Source: Paragyromitra xinjiangensis
Taxonomy: Eukaryota; Ascomycota; Pezizomycetes; Pezizales; Discinaceae
Length of the DNA stretch: 64,000 nt
Reading direction: 5' to 3'
NCBI GenBank assembly: GCA_038503065.1
Contig: JBCAMK010000019.1
Location: 558,001-622,000, forward strand
Position numbers and translations under genes: made by a program. Below, in pieces: positions 21,653 to 34,400 of the stretch (position 1 is its first letter; each line of letters opens with the position of its first letter). The notes under the pieces are model-generated. The model had not been told where the DNA came from. It searched no databases and saw only the letters and a list, made by a program, of their open reading frames with translations.

Positions 21653-24538
21653 TGCTAGGTGGAGGAGCTTAGTTATCCGAAGAACTTAGTGCGTCTTGGA
21701 TAGTGTTGTCTTCCGTCAACGTTTCACTTGTTGTAGCACAGGTGCAAGAGGAGTTCAATTGTCTGGCCACAGTGGACCGTCGGACGAGTGTCTCTTGCTT
21801 TTAACAACCTGTCCACAAGTGAAAATATAGCGCAGAAAGTGCAATAAAAAAGAAAAATAGAGGGGGGGTGTAGGTCGTCTAAATAGCTGCATAAAATTCC
21901 CGCTTCCCGTTTCCGGGAGCGCACTTAACCCTGGTAAAATGGGGAAAGAAAAAAAAAAAACCTGCACACAACCCCACTTCCTGGAGTCTTAAACCCTTTC
22001 GGGAGCACCCAAGATATGCATAATTCCACCTTCCCACGTTGTCTTAGGCGAGTCCCGAATAGCGGGTCGGCTCCACTATCTGCAAGTCACCCAAACACGA
22101 TAGCGCCACACCACGATATCCCTTGGTCATAGGGCCGCGTGTCGCGTTAACTTTACGCGATACGCGGTGATCATCCCTCTCGGTAACGCCGTTTAGTCGT
22201 GTTAGGAATGTTTCGGAACCAGCGGGTGTGAGCGATTGGTAGCCCTGAGGACTAATGCCAAGAACAGTGTGCGCGCATGGGTCACGAGCCTGTTAGGTTT
22301 GGTTCGTCTGGAGTTTTTTTTCGCCATCGGGTTCGATGCGCATGAGCTGGGGGTGAGGTGGCGATCGGGTTTCTCTCGGGAATCGAGGGGTTTTCTGCGC
22401 ATGCCGTTGGTGGATCTTGTGTCCCAAGGAATCTTGGGAGGCGAGAATTGTGGCCTGGTTTCCCTAGGTAGTTGCACAAAGATAGCGTTCGATTGGATTG
22501 AAAAACAGCAAAGTCTGCTGAAGTGAGACATCAATTAGGGTGGGAAAAGAGGAATAAGATCCAGAGGGAAATGAGCAAAGATGGGAAGAGTTACAGAGAG
22601 ATAGCTGTAAACAGATGAGTAGCGAAGCAGATGCTGATACGAAAACCCAGAGGAAAACCACAAACAGATACTGCTAGTTCCTAGAACGTAAATTGCATAG
22701 GGATTAACAGAATAGGCTTGTACTACTTTGACCCACTTCTAACTGCATCAATCCAACACACCCACCTTATTATTTCCTTGACAATTTAAAGTGTACTCTA
22801 ACAAAACGGCCAAAGTCACGACTTCTAGGATAAAATCTTCACCTTCACCCCTACGCGCACTGAAAATAACATCGATATCACATTCGCTAAGACATGTTCT
22901 TCTACTCCATCAACACCAGCTTCTTACAGCCACATAAGCTCACCTCTCCAGCTTATAGATTCTCTACTTAAGATATGTATCATCAACGATCACTCGTGTC
23001 ATTACCCGGCCCTACCAGAATTCATACCTCAGTTAATTAGCTACCTATATCTCCCAAAGTATACCAGGCTCTAAGCAACCACCGCTATTCCCCCCTCTCC
23101 TCTAGTACTATCAAATAAAAGTACTTTCTATTAGCAGGATGGCATATCCTACCGAGCGTGGATTTCGCGCGATCCAGATCGAAAAGTGATAGGAAGAAGA
23201 CCAGATATATACTCTGCCCTAACATTAGAATACCACTATGACACGAAAAATCTCCCAGACAAAATAATCTAAATTCTAAACATATAAGAAAATTGAGGTA
23301 GACTCCCGGTTTCCCAGAAACCCTACATATATTCCAGCCCGTATGTCATTAAAACTTGTTCATAAACGGGCCAGCCAGCCAGCAAATGGAGCAACTAGTA
23401 GATAGCCCCATACACAAAGAATTTTGTAGGCTCGCTTAGGATTCGGAGCACGACTGGGATATCATGACACTTCAATAGCCGCTATCTCAGCCAGAAAATA
23501 TTATTATCGAGATCAAATCAAATTTATAAACCTAGAAATCTCGCGCTAAAGTAACCCAACACGAAAACCTTCACGTACAACTATTACGAAAAGTGATAGA
23601 ATAAAAATAAAGGAGATTCATAGCTACTAGTAGTTGGATTTATCAGGTATTGGTATGGAAACCCCCGAGTCGGCCTAGGCCATGATAATTATTTTTTTTG
23701 GTTAGGGCTTTGAATATGGGCCGGTTTAGATTACTTTGAAGGTAGGCCAGCCATCTACAAAGCTGCTCCATTCGTAAAGCGTACCGGCCACTTTGCAAAC
23801 GGGCATATATGGTAAACGGGCCAGAACGTATGCAAAAAAACTTGAACAATATGGCTTCGGTGCTTCTGGCCTCTATTAGCTGACGCGGGGCCACGGGATT
23901 CAGCCTTGTCGCTCATAAGCTCTCTGGACTCTCTTGAGAGCCCCACGAACGCACTCATCCCCTCTCCAATCGCAAGATTACTAGCATAAAATCCTCGTGA
24001 GCCTTAGCTGGGGGCTGCGGGTTAGGGGTGGTATGGACTAATTTGGGATAGGAAGACAATTTAAAGCTTCGCAAGTACCGGTAGTTTTCCTCCAACGGCT
24101 CTCAACAGGCAAAAATCTGTAACATGTGAGTGAAGATATTACTTGAGTGCAGGGGATGAGTGATATCTACCTGTTACAGAGTTAAGAGTGAAGTAAGAGA
24201 GTACCGTTCAACTTGAAGCGAGGCTCTGAAAAAGATGCTGCAATGTGAACCTAAAGTGCTTTTCCAGGAAATCTATACTATTCGATCACACAGTATACTA
24301 AATTCGACAGTCATACCGATGGCTAAGTGAAATGTACGTGCATCTAAGACCCGTTCAAAACCCCCTCCCACAGCAAAAGGGTGTTGACCAATTATATTAC
24401 TACCAACCGTTGAATCATTGTCCCACGATCTCACGTGTCGCAACCGCGTCTTGGCTCGTTGGCCCGTGCGTGTCGCGCCACAAGAACAGTAAATTGTTTA
24501 CATCAACACCACCACTCCACTTCACTCCACCACACCCG
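21653..24538. other. Divergent intergenic region and degenerate spacer
   Basis: The region separates the divergently transcribed SLC35F-like (minus) and Chl4-like (plus) genes. Sequence next to 21652 contains poly-A/T and G runs that suit a promoter or leader. The piece 22600–24300 is AT-richer and looks decayed. Antiparallel frames at 22202–22534 and 22236–22526 overlap almost completely and neither shows a domain. Nothing else is supported. Confidence 0.45.
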
Positions 24539-25781
24539 ATGCCACCCCCGAAACGCAAATCCCTCACCGCCCCCGGTGCCCCTCTCCCCAACACTCTCAC
24601 CCTCCCGTACTCGACCGCTCTCCGCCGTCTAATCTCCCGACTCTCAAAAGACTCTCTCCTTGAGCTATCACTAACCTGGCTCGATGCCACCAAAACCCAA
24701 CTCTACAAACCAGACCTCACAAACGACGATGACGAAGAAGACGACCTCACCCTCGACACAGTCCGCGAGGAATACAAAACCTACAAAACTACCCGGAGCA
24801 TAAAAGCCAAAGACATAGCAGAAAGAATAACTACCCGAGAATGGCGCACCGGCCTAACCCTTCTCCAAATCGCCGAACTCGACTACCAATGTTCGTTCTC
24901 CCCCCCTACACCAAACCTAACTAACTAGTATAGACCTCCTCGACCACCCCACAACCCACAAATGGACCGCATCAACCCTCCACCCCCTCACCCCCACCTC
25001 TCCACCCCCCCGCTTCCACGCCCAAACCTTCATCCACACCCTCCACTCCCTAATCCGTCCCATGGTCACAGCCTACTACTTCATCGCCCGCCACCCTACA
25101 CTGCCACTAACCCTCCTCCGACTCCAACTCCACACCACACCCCTCGACCTACCCCCCGCGAAGCGTATCTTCTACATTATATTCCCAACCGACGCTCCAG
25201 GACACCTATACCACAATATCGCCTCCTCACCCGATAACCTACGTGACGTCGTGCGTGCTTCTATCGCCACTGCGGTGTCTCGCCCGCATGCGCGGTTTGA
25301 GCTACGTCCGAGTAATCTGACTGTGAGGACGCTGGAAGCGATGGTGTATTATCGTGGTGGCGGCGGGGAGGGGGGGATGGTGGGTGCGTGGAGTGTGTAT
25401 GCTGATGGGGTGGAGGCTGGGCCGCTGGAGGTTGTGAAGAGGGGGGTGGAGACGGAGGTGGAGGGAAGGGAGGATAAGAGGAGAAAGGTTGCGGAGGGGA
25501 GGTTTGGGAGTATAAGGGAGGGTGATGGGAGGGGGGTAGAGAGTGTGGAATTTAGAATGGAGGATTTGTTTCCGGGGGAAGAGGAGGGGGATGAGGATGA
25601 GGAGTTTAGGCCAGCAGTTACGATAAGGTTGGATGGTTCGCATGTTTTTGCTGGGGTTAGGGCTATGGTGGAGAGTGGGGTTGGGTTTGATGCTGCGAAG
25701 ATACCGGGGTGGATTACGGGCGAAGGGGGGGTTAGTGTAGGAACTGTTAGGGATGGGAAATTGTTGAAAAGGAGATGGTAG
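24539..25781 (+). CDS. CHL4: Chl4/Mis15/CENP-N-like inner kinetochore protein
   Basis: Chl4 (CENP-N in animals, Mis15 in fission yeast) pairs with Iml3/CENP-L in the constitutive centromere-associated network and helps recognise CENP-A chromatin. The model has two exons, 24539–24890 and 24934–25781, giving 399 residues. The only intron is 43 nt, with donor GTTCGT and branch CTAACTAAC. Family features: an N-terminal LISRLSKDSLLELSLTWLD, then REEYKTYKT with KAKDIAERITTREWRTGLTL, HSLIRPMVTAYYFIARHP, LPLTLLRLQLH and KRIFYIIFPTDAPGHLYH. The C-terminal part holds an acidic low-complexity segment before PAVTIRLDGSHVFAGVRAMVE. In-frame ATGs upstream (from 24332) lie in unconserved sequence, so the start at 24539 (MPPPKRKS) was chosen. 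Base use shifts from C-rich in the first half to G-rich in the second. The match is by pattern and no search was run. Confidence 0.8.
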
Positions 25782-26881
25782 TTAGGTGTTTTGGTTTTCT
25801 TCTGGTGTTTGGTGGCTTTTTGGGTGCGTTTTGGTTACTATATTAAATGATTAGTTTAGTTGTAATGATAGGTTTAGAGAAGTTGAGTAAAATCAGTGAG
25901 TAGGAAAAACTACGATAGCCTAGTTGTAGCACAAACAACTCTTTTGATAGCACGAGTGAGAGTTTATGACCAGAACTCGCATAGCCTACTGACATGGTAC
26001 AGCCTCCCAGTAGAAACACCACAGAAAACCCTTAAGATTCAGGGCTCCATTGTTATCTCAGGTTCCCTGGCTACTCCAGCAATGAAAACTGACCACAGCG
26101 TTAACCCTTCTATTCACAGTAATTCTACTAGAGACCGTATAGTTAGAGGCACGGTACTTGGTCTTTAATCCCAGTGCATTTTTTACGGCCAATATTCAAT
26201 AGTTGATTATGGAGCGATTAGTTGAACTGTGACAGATGCCCTAAAAGGCCAGGGGTTCCCGTACCCTTAGAACTGCTAAATCTTTAGAGTGGCCCAACGA
26301 TGTCCGGATAGAGGTTCTCTCTGGGGTGCTTCAAGTTTGCATTAAGAAGATGGAGGGCCCCAGGCCAGGTAGTTGTGTTAGTGTTGTGTAGGCTAAGGTT
26401 TCGTGTGTCAGTCTCACTTCGTGGGTTCTACCGAGGGAGTGGAGTCGGTAGATAGGTTTGGTACTGGTGGGGTTTCTCAGTAGGCTGGTGCTCAGGTTGT
26501 ATCGTTCGAACTCGCACCTCGTAAAGTTGACGGCCCACAACAGCTCGAGGAGTAATCGGTATCCCGACCACAAGTAGTTTCTAGATTCTCGAAACCTATG
26601 GATAGAGTGTTAGTTTTACTTTACCCAAGCAGCCACCTTAGTATCAACTTTACCGTCATGAGTAAACCATCGCCTCTGAGAATCAGGAGAGCATGTGTAT
26701 ACGAACCCACTTAATGTAAAAGCAGGCCCCGATCTAGAGATAATCCGAGGAAGAATAGTCGACCTTTTAGGAAGCATCGGTGGATAAGTGGTCGAGTAAC
26801 AGCCCCGATAGTATTTCTAGAAGACAGAAGGAGGAGAGCTTTCTCGAGGCGAAGAAGCGAAAATATGTCTCGCAAACATTA

Positions 26882-26948
26882 GTCTCATGCCCAGCCCCAT
26901 ACACGCATCTTGCTGCGTAGCGCTGCGTAGTGGGGCTGGGCACGAGAC
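26882..26948. repeat. Short foldback repeat, member 1
   Basis: The left arm GTCTCATGCCCAGCCCCA and the right arm TGGGGCTGGGCACGAGAC are inverted copies with one mismatch, separated by TGCGTAGCGCTGCGTAG-like sequence. Related copies lie at 27814–27843 (opposite strand), 47367–47406 and 48830–48873. Confidence 0.7.
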
Positions 26949-27813
26949 GAACATGCACCTCCCAAAGTGTGTGGTGGGAGGGCGGTGCTGGTCAGGTGGT
27001 AGAAAGAGTATTGCTAGCAGTCGCAAAAATACGCATAGCTAGGGTGATCCAAAAACTGCTGTGTCAATTTTCAACCCAGACGATACTAGTGCCCACATTC
27101 CAGTCGTTCAGATATGGATTCTCAGAATAATCAAGGGATTGAGAGCCCTGTGAATACCATTTGACCACTGAAGATATTTCTACTGCAGGAGACCAAGACT
27201 TGGTATCCTCGGCAGCGTGAGTGCTCAGCAGTTAGGGCCCTACTTCACTCATATCTCGAACTACAACAAATAAAATCATCTTATATGCTCAGTCACAAGT
27301 ACTAAGTTCATACCCCCCTCTCACTTTTGCGGAGAGACCGAGAGATTAAGGATATGCTTTAGGTGGAATCTGATGAGATTTTCTTGGCCATGCCCTAGGC
27401 CTAGGATAACACCATCTATTGAAACCGTTGCTTTTAGGGTACGGTTCATATGCAGCAGGTAACGTATTGTACCGTGACCGACCACAGCAATATTAAAAAC
27501 CAAAAAGCTATTCCTGGGACTCTAGAACTCTCCACCTACCTATTTCCCCCGCTGGGTGGTACTTCTGGGCCGTTCTAGATATATCTAGATAGCCATCAGA
27601 ACCCTCAGAACGAACGCCATCCACCTAATCGGCTCCATGATGACGATCGGGTACACGGCATAATACGCTATTTAAAACCCTATACTCGTTAGATATGCTG
27701 TTATCCTCTTCATCAGCAGGTCTTAGTGATCCTGGGTCGCTGATCCTCACCACAGCTTATTAGGTGGTAGGGCGCTAGTCATATCGAGCCTATAACCGAC
27801 ATGGTCTGTCTTA

Positions 27814-27843
27814 GTCTCGTGTCCAGCCCTGCGTACCGTAGGA
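27814..27843. repeat. Short repeat family, member 2 (inverted, partial)
   Basis: Its reverse complement begins CCTACGGTACGCAG and ends GCTGGACACGAGAC. It matches the two ends of the copy at 48830–48873 but lacks the central CAAGCTGCGCAGTGGG. Confidence 0.55.
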
Positions 27844-30607
27844 CAACCTTTAGTAGATGGGGATAGGAACGAGCCTAGGCCTGTCTCTCTCTCTAACCTT
27901 TAGTGAACTGACAACTAACTATATTCCCCAATATCACTTCATCAAACTTTACCCTAAGTACCGAGTGGTCCCAAAACCCTAAAGTTTTATCGATCACCAG
28001 ATTTCTACACTTATATAAGCTGACTTACCTACAGGAATATCCCTAAAACGTAAATTATACTCCTAGTGTATAATGGAACCCCCACCTCTCAGATCTTAGT
28101 CTCGGTGGTGTAAATCTACTTCTCCCGACTGCAGTCTTCGCAGGTGACGAGTGATCGATGGTGAAGGTATCCCTAAGACTACCGGCTCCAACCCAGGCTC
28201 TGGTAGTCGTTTTATTACGTCAGATCAGCTGTATAGGGAGACTAGCTTGATGATGGATGGTTGGGGGAAATTCGGGTGTCGAATGAACATGGTTCGAGTG
28301 ATAACTCATGAATACTATGATATTTAATGCATACGGTTAGATGCGCGCAAGTATGACGAATAAGCAGATACATACCAGAGACCAATCAGTCCAATAACCG
28401 GGGCAGTATCCTCAATGGCAAGAAGCCCCCAATCCCGCTCAAAGCCTAACGTACCGATGCTACTCTACTCGTTAGTCTCTTTCCCCACTTCGCTTATTGG
28501 CTAGAGGTAATGATTGGACAGCACATGCTGCGGCTGCAATAATGTTTCAAAGTATCGAGATGTATTTCTCTTGGCCTTTACGCATTGAATCGCCAAGGGC
28601 GAGAATACCAAGCATTGACTTTAACGACCCATATCATAGATACAGATTTGAGCAATCTCAGACACATCCCCCATAACTAATCTCAGATTCCACGCATCCC
28701 AAACCCACCACCAAAACGCAAACCAAAAAAAAAAAAATAATCGACACTTCATGATCGATCACGATCCTCATATTTTAGCCTATCACCCTAAAAGCGAGTT
28801 TTTTTTTCGAACGCGTGGTTGTCGCGTGTCGTCATCCCCTCCCCCTTCTCTCGGCCATTGCGGCTCAAAGCTTAATACCACGCACTCTGTTTTAAATCCG
28901 TCCGTTTCCTCCCAGGGGTCCGCGAAAAAACGTGATGATGCTTTAGAGTGATGGTAAAGATCCCCCTCCCCCATTCCCACCCTCCTACGGCACGGATGGG
29001 GTTAGGGGTTGTGGCTGCATGGTCGTTTTGACAGTTACGAGGTCAGTGCGGATTCTGGACTTTTCCCTCCCTCCCCTATGCAGCCCCGTTTATGGTAGCT
29101 GCAGCCTGCGGATTGGTTGGCGTGTGCAGGGATGATCCTGGGATGTGACGCAGAAGGGTTGTGTGGTGGGTTTTTTTTTTGCATATGATGTCGCGTAGAG
29201 GGCGGAGCTTCCAGATGACTGCCGGTGGAGGGAGAGGAAGAATAAGAAAAAGAAAAAAGAAAAAGAATGGAAATACTTTTTAGATGTTTGATTTTGGTTT
29301 TTCTTTCTCTATGAATCATATTCTACCGGTTTGGATGTACCGGTACTCAGTGTAGAGCCGGTGGGGGTGTGTTTACCTTCTTGTTTTGTTTCGTGGATGT
29401 TCACCCCCACCGGTTTTTTTAAGTTTCTCATGGGGAAGCTGCAATAGTGGTCGGAGGTAATTATCTCCACGCATATGCTCTACTGAAGATCCGGAGTAAG
29501 AGGCTCTTTCTGTCGGAAGAATTCCCAAGAGCCGGAGCCAGTGCAATTCATTCCCCTCCTTCTATTTTCTGTTACGCTACGCGGAGGGCCTATTTTTCCG
29601 TGAGTTTCTTCTGGAACGCTGCGGACGGGTGCGGTGGTGTCTGTCTGTCTGTTTCTGCCGGGTTTCTAGAGTTTTTTTTGGGGGGGGATTTTCTTTTTCT
29701 TCTCTTTTTTGGCTGGCAGGTTGCGTGGTCGCTTTCGTGCTGAGCTTGTTTTTGGGGACTCGACTCGACTCTCTTCGCCAGAGTCCGAGCTCTACTCTTT
29801 ACCTAGCTCACGGAATCTCGCCTCCCGCCGACAGACAAGTGACTCTGATATACGCTTGCTTACAGCATCATATCATATGTGTACGCGACTCCCTGGTTTA
29901 TGCTCCAGCCTCACGCAATCGTTCCGACACAGCCCTTTTTTCATCTATCTTTTCCCCAGCTTTTTAATTACTATTTTTTTAACCCTCCCACTTCCACGGT
30001 TTGTTCCCTTCCGTTCCCTTTTTTCTCTCTTCCTTCTTCGCTTCTGGGTTCTCTCTTGAATTCCTCGTTTATCCCCCTCCCCTCGCCTTCGGTCCGTTGC
30101 CGTGCACCGTTGCTGCCATCCGCTGTCTGGGGGTTTTGTTTGGCGGCTGTTTTTAGTTCTGTGCTGCACCGAGCCAGCCAGTCGGTGGTTGTGGTTGTTG
30201 TTGCTCTGCCGCCCTGCTTTGCTCGTGTGCTCTCTTGGTTGCTCTGCTCACCCGTGTTTTGACCGCGCGCGAAGGACTCAACTCCCACGACAAGCGCGCG
30301 AGAGGAGAGTATTCGCGGTCGGTGGTAGAGGTAGACCTGCAGCTGAACTGAATAGAAGAGTGAGGAGGGAAAAAAAAAAAATAGAAGAATATTGCAGTGC
30401 CTTTTTTTGTTATCCCTCGGCGATCGATCGATTTTTAATCTCATTAGGTCCGACCGGAGAAAGGAAGGGGAAAAAGAAAAGAAAAGAGCACATTCGTTCT
30501 GTTAGCGAGCTTGATTTGGTCGGGCAGGGAAGAAGAAGGAGAAAAGGGAAATTCAACTGCATAGGCTGGCTGCTACATAACCCGCGCAGGGAAGGGGAAG
30601 GGGCTTG

Positions 30608-30718
30608 CTTGATAGAGGAGAGTAAAGAGTAAGAGAAGAGAAGAAGTAAGAGAAGAGAAGAGAACAGAGAACAGAACAGAAGAAGAAGAACAGAACAGAA
30701 CAGACAGAACAGAACAGG
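30608..30718 (+). repeat. Polypurine low-complexity tract upstream of the Psy2-like gene
   Basis: About 110 bases made almost only of A and G with scattered C, built from AGAGAAG, GAACAGA and AGAAGAAG words. It lies about 0.8 kb before the predicted start of the PP4 regulatory subunit gene and may be in its leader or promoter. Confidence 0.7.
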
Positions 30719-31498
30719 CAATCAGAAAAGGGTTGGCTGTCTGTCGCCATTGTTCATTCGGTGCCCCATACCAACATCGCATACACCCCCCAATACCGAC
30801 ATACCCACATTCTATTCCTCTCAGATCACTCTTCCGGAAGTATTCTTCAATTCTGCCCACCACACACCTCACCTTACCTTACATCGTCATCATCCATCAA
30901 ACTCTCCCATCATCCCGAGACGACCCAACCCTCATCTATCCTTTCTCCCCCTGCCTGGCGCCTTACCCCCCCCACCCACCCCCCCGTAAGGAACTTGCCT
31001 ACCAACCCAGCCCCATCGCGAATCCCAAACGCGCGTTGTCGGCAGCTCGCAGCAACATCATAACATCCCTAGACGCCGAGGCACTTCCGTACTCTGTCGT
31101 CCAGGTCCTTGCCCGCTAACGTCTGCTGGTGGTTCGAGCCTCATCGCGCCAGCCGAGACCACATCACAAGATAGGAAGAAAGAAGGAAAGAAGTCAGGAA
31201 GTGTGCCAAACCTAACCACATCACGTCCACAGCAGCACTCTAGCTCGTTACACTCCTTTCCCACCCACCAACCCCCCCATCACCAACGATCACGAAACAC
31301 ACCCCCCATCAACGATCACCACTCATCAATCCGTCAAATTCCAACAAACTCCTCATTACGTGCATTCGCACCCGCGTTCGGGCTTTCTAATTCGGGGAGG
31401 TTTCAGTCACTCTTAGGCGACGAGGGGAAAGGCTACTCTCAGTCGCCGCGCTTCCTCTCCGTCCGGACTTCCTCGTCTGGACTCACCGCCGACCGACT

Positions 31499-34400
31499 AT
31501 GATGGCACTTTCCGTGCCTAATCCGCCGACGACACCGCGACGAGTTAAGGTGTACGAGTTGAGAAATAATGACTGGTTCGATAGGGGCACTGGATACTGC
31601 ACGGGACAACTGGTGAATGTAAGGGAACCTTCTTTTTGGGCTTTTTTTATTTTTTTTACCGGCGCGAATATCCGAGGTCTATTGGTCGACACTTGTTTTG
31701 CTCTCACCTCTCAATTGCTGGACCTTTTTTCTCGCTCCTTGGGCTATAGCGTGGAATGGGCCGTCGTTATATTATGGGGATATAGGTGGCTGATGCTCGT
31801 GGCGCGGTGTGTTGTAGGATGAACCACACATTCAGGTGAAGTCGGAGGAGGAGCAGGATAGGATGCTGCTGGAGACAAAGATAATAAAAGACGATGGGTA
31901 TCAGAAGCAGCAGGGTAAGTCTATCTTTATTATAATAACTCTACAAATGTCCTCTTTATGGCGCCGGTGGGAACGAGTGGCATGATCAACAACGCGCCGT
32001 CCGTCGAGTTTGCTTTTTTGTGCATGTCGCTGATGGTTGACTAGAAACCCTTATCGTGTGGACTGAGCCGCATGGCACAGACATGGCATTAAGCTTCCAG
32101 GAGCCTGAAGGCTGCGCAGCGATATGGTAAGTCATCCCTACTTCTTGTTTGGCGTTACTCATTATACAAAGCACCAGAGAGGTAAGACGACCCGTGCTTA
32201 CTTATGACGCATAACAGGGAGTTCGTCAGCCATGTTCAAAGCCATTTACTGTCCCTATCCGGAGCAGGTACGTAGCCAATGTCCTGGGCGCTAGCTAGCT
32301 ATATGAGTCTTGCGTTCTTCCCTTCTCGATCTTGTTTTTCTGCTCGATTCGTCATACGGTCCCGTCCGTGCCAAGGGTAGAGATTGGTCGGTCTAAAAGT
32401 TGTCTGTCCGCTAACCTACAGACCTAGATGAAATCTTATCAGACGACGCAAACGAGTCCTTGATTAATTCCGTGGTGATGTTGCCTCCGCCGGAACTGGG
32501 GAATCTTACGGAAATTGAAAACACGATTCGATCGGCGAGCTCAACTGTTCCAGGCAGAGACTCCTTGGGTAAATTCGTTTTGGCGGAAGACTATATCGGC
32601 AAGCTGATTCCGTTGTTGGAGGTTGCGGAGGATCTGGAGAGTTTGGATAACTTGCATCGGTTATGCAATATCATGAAGATGATGATATTATTGAACGACA
32701 CGTTAATCATTGAACATATTGTTATGGATGAGGTTGTGTTAGGGGTCGTAGGGATCCTGGAATGTAAGTTGGGAGGGATCAGGGGCGGACGGGAACGTAG
32801 CATATGCGGTGTGACAATTGCGCTAATGTTCCTGGATTACGTGCAGATGATCCCGATTTTCCGAGCCACAAGGCGAACCATCGACAATTTCTATCAGACA
32901 AGTCAAAATTCAAAGAAGTAGTACCGATAAAGGACCCAGAGATCAAGAAAAAGATCCATTGGACCTATCGACTACAGTATCTGAAAGACGTTGTGTTGGC
33001 GAGGATTCTTGATGACCCGACATTCTCCGTACTTAATTCTCTTATTTTCTTCAACCAGGTCGATATTCTGCAGCACCTGCAAAGCAATCAGGCATTTCTC
33101 AAGGAGCTATTTTCAATTTTCCACTCAGAGGATTCGGAGCCCTCGAAAAAGAAGAATGGTGTTCTGTTCATTCAGCAATGCTGTTCTATTGCCAAAAACC
33201 TCCAGGGCCCTGCACGAACTCAGCTCTATACTCACTTTATCCAGAACGGTCTCTTCATCGTAATCGACTTTGCGCTGCTCCACGAAGACGCCTCCGTCCG
33301 GATTGCAGGAACTGACGTCCTCGTGGCTATGATAGACCACGACTCGGCGATGATGCGCGCATTCATATTCCGGCAGATCAACGACAAACAAAAGCCATTG
33401 ACGGACACGCTGATTGAGCTATTGCTGGGCGAGCAGGATTTGGGAGTCAAGGCACAGATTGCAGATGCGATAAGGGTGCTGCTGGATCCCTCGACAGGGC
33501 CACAGATTGAAGGACTTGGAAAGGCTAGTGATATCACATTGAGATTGCACGCGAGAACGCATACTACGGACCATGAAACTGAGAATTTTTTGAAGAACTT
33601 TTACGACGAATCCGCGAAGAAGCTATTTATGCCATTGTCGGAATTGAGCAAGAGGACGACACGTAAGGCACTCTTTGGGGGGTAAGGTGGGAGTAGGAAG
33701 AAAAAGAGGAGATCAATTGCTGACGGTTTTGGTTTTGGGGGATAGTGAAAGGCTTATCGATAGCGGAAGTATCTTTGTATTCGCACCTAGTGGAGACACT
33801 ATGCTTCTTCGTTCGGCAACACGCATTCCGGGGCAAATATTTCCTTCTCGCAGAGAACCTACCATCACGAGTGGCGCAGCTACTGGAATCGCCAGAGAAA
33901 CATCTTAAGCTTACGGCGTTGAAATTTTTCCGGGTTTGTGTGGGATTGCAAGATGAGTTTTATATCCGACATATGATCAAGAATAAACTGTTTGGCCCAA
34001 TTCTTAATATTGTGATCGAGACTATGCCAAGGGACAATTTGCTCAATTCGGCGTGTTTGGAGTTTTTTGAGTTTATAAAACGGGTTTGTTATTCTGATTG
34101 GAGGGGATTTATGGGTACATGGGGGGTTATACTGACAGGGGTTGGGATTGTTAGGAAAATATTAAGCAGATCATTCTTCACATGGTTGAGAATTACCGGG
34201 ATAAGATGAAGGATATTAAATATGTCGACACGTTCAACATCCTAATCATGAGAAGCGACCAGATGCATGATACTACTATGCCAACACCATATTCTGCGGA
34301 GGAGGACCGAGCGTCACGGTTAGTGAGGGCTATTTAATTGCTTTTGTTCCTCTTTACCAGGTTTTTCATCCCTGCTTACATATCTCCCAACAACCAGGAA

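Larger units (their letters stand above)
25782..31498. other. Long spacer: repeat remnants, then low-complexity leader
   Basis: About 5.7 kb without a convincing gene. The part 25.9–28.7 kb is degenerate, with two members of a short palindromic repeat family (26882–26948 and 27814–27843). From about 28.8 kb composition changes to C/T- and G-rich low-complexity sequence. That includes a T/C-rich block at 29.2–30.2 kb and an A/G tract at about 30608–30718 made of AGAGAAGAGAACAGA-like units. This second part probably contains the promoter and a long 5' leader of the Psy2-like gene. The many frames here (for example 29447–30632 plus and 30410–30872 minus) are low-complexity artefacts. Confidence 0.5.

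Noticed and set aside
22202..22534. Two nearly coincident antiparallel frames of about 100 codons
   Set aside because: Neither has domain, start context or introns. The pairing is a base-composition effect.
25302..25643. Minus-strand frame inside the Chl4 gene
   Set aside because: Pro/His/Leu-rich shadow of the acidic low-complexity coding strand.
29447..30872. Several overlapping frames of 65–176 codons on both strands
   Set aside because: All lie in T/C- or A/G-rich low-complexity DNA, overlap each other on both strands, and show no domain.
30733..31119. 128-codon plus-strand frame before the Psy2 gene
   Set aside because: Composition is that of C/A-rich leader DNA, with no similarity or splice structure. 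More likely 5' leader.
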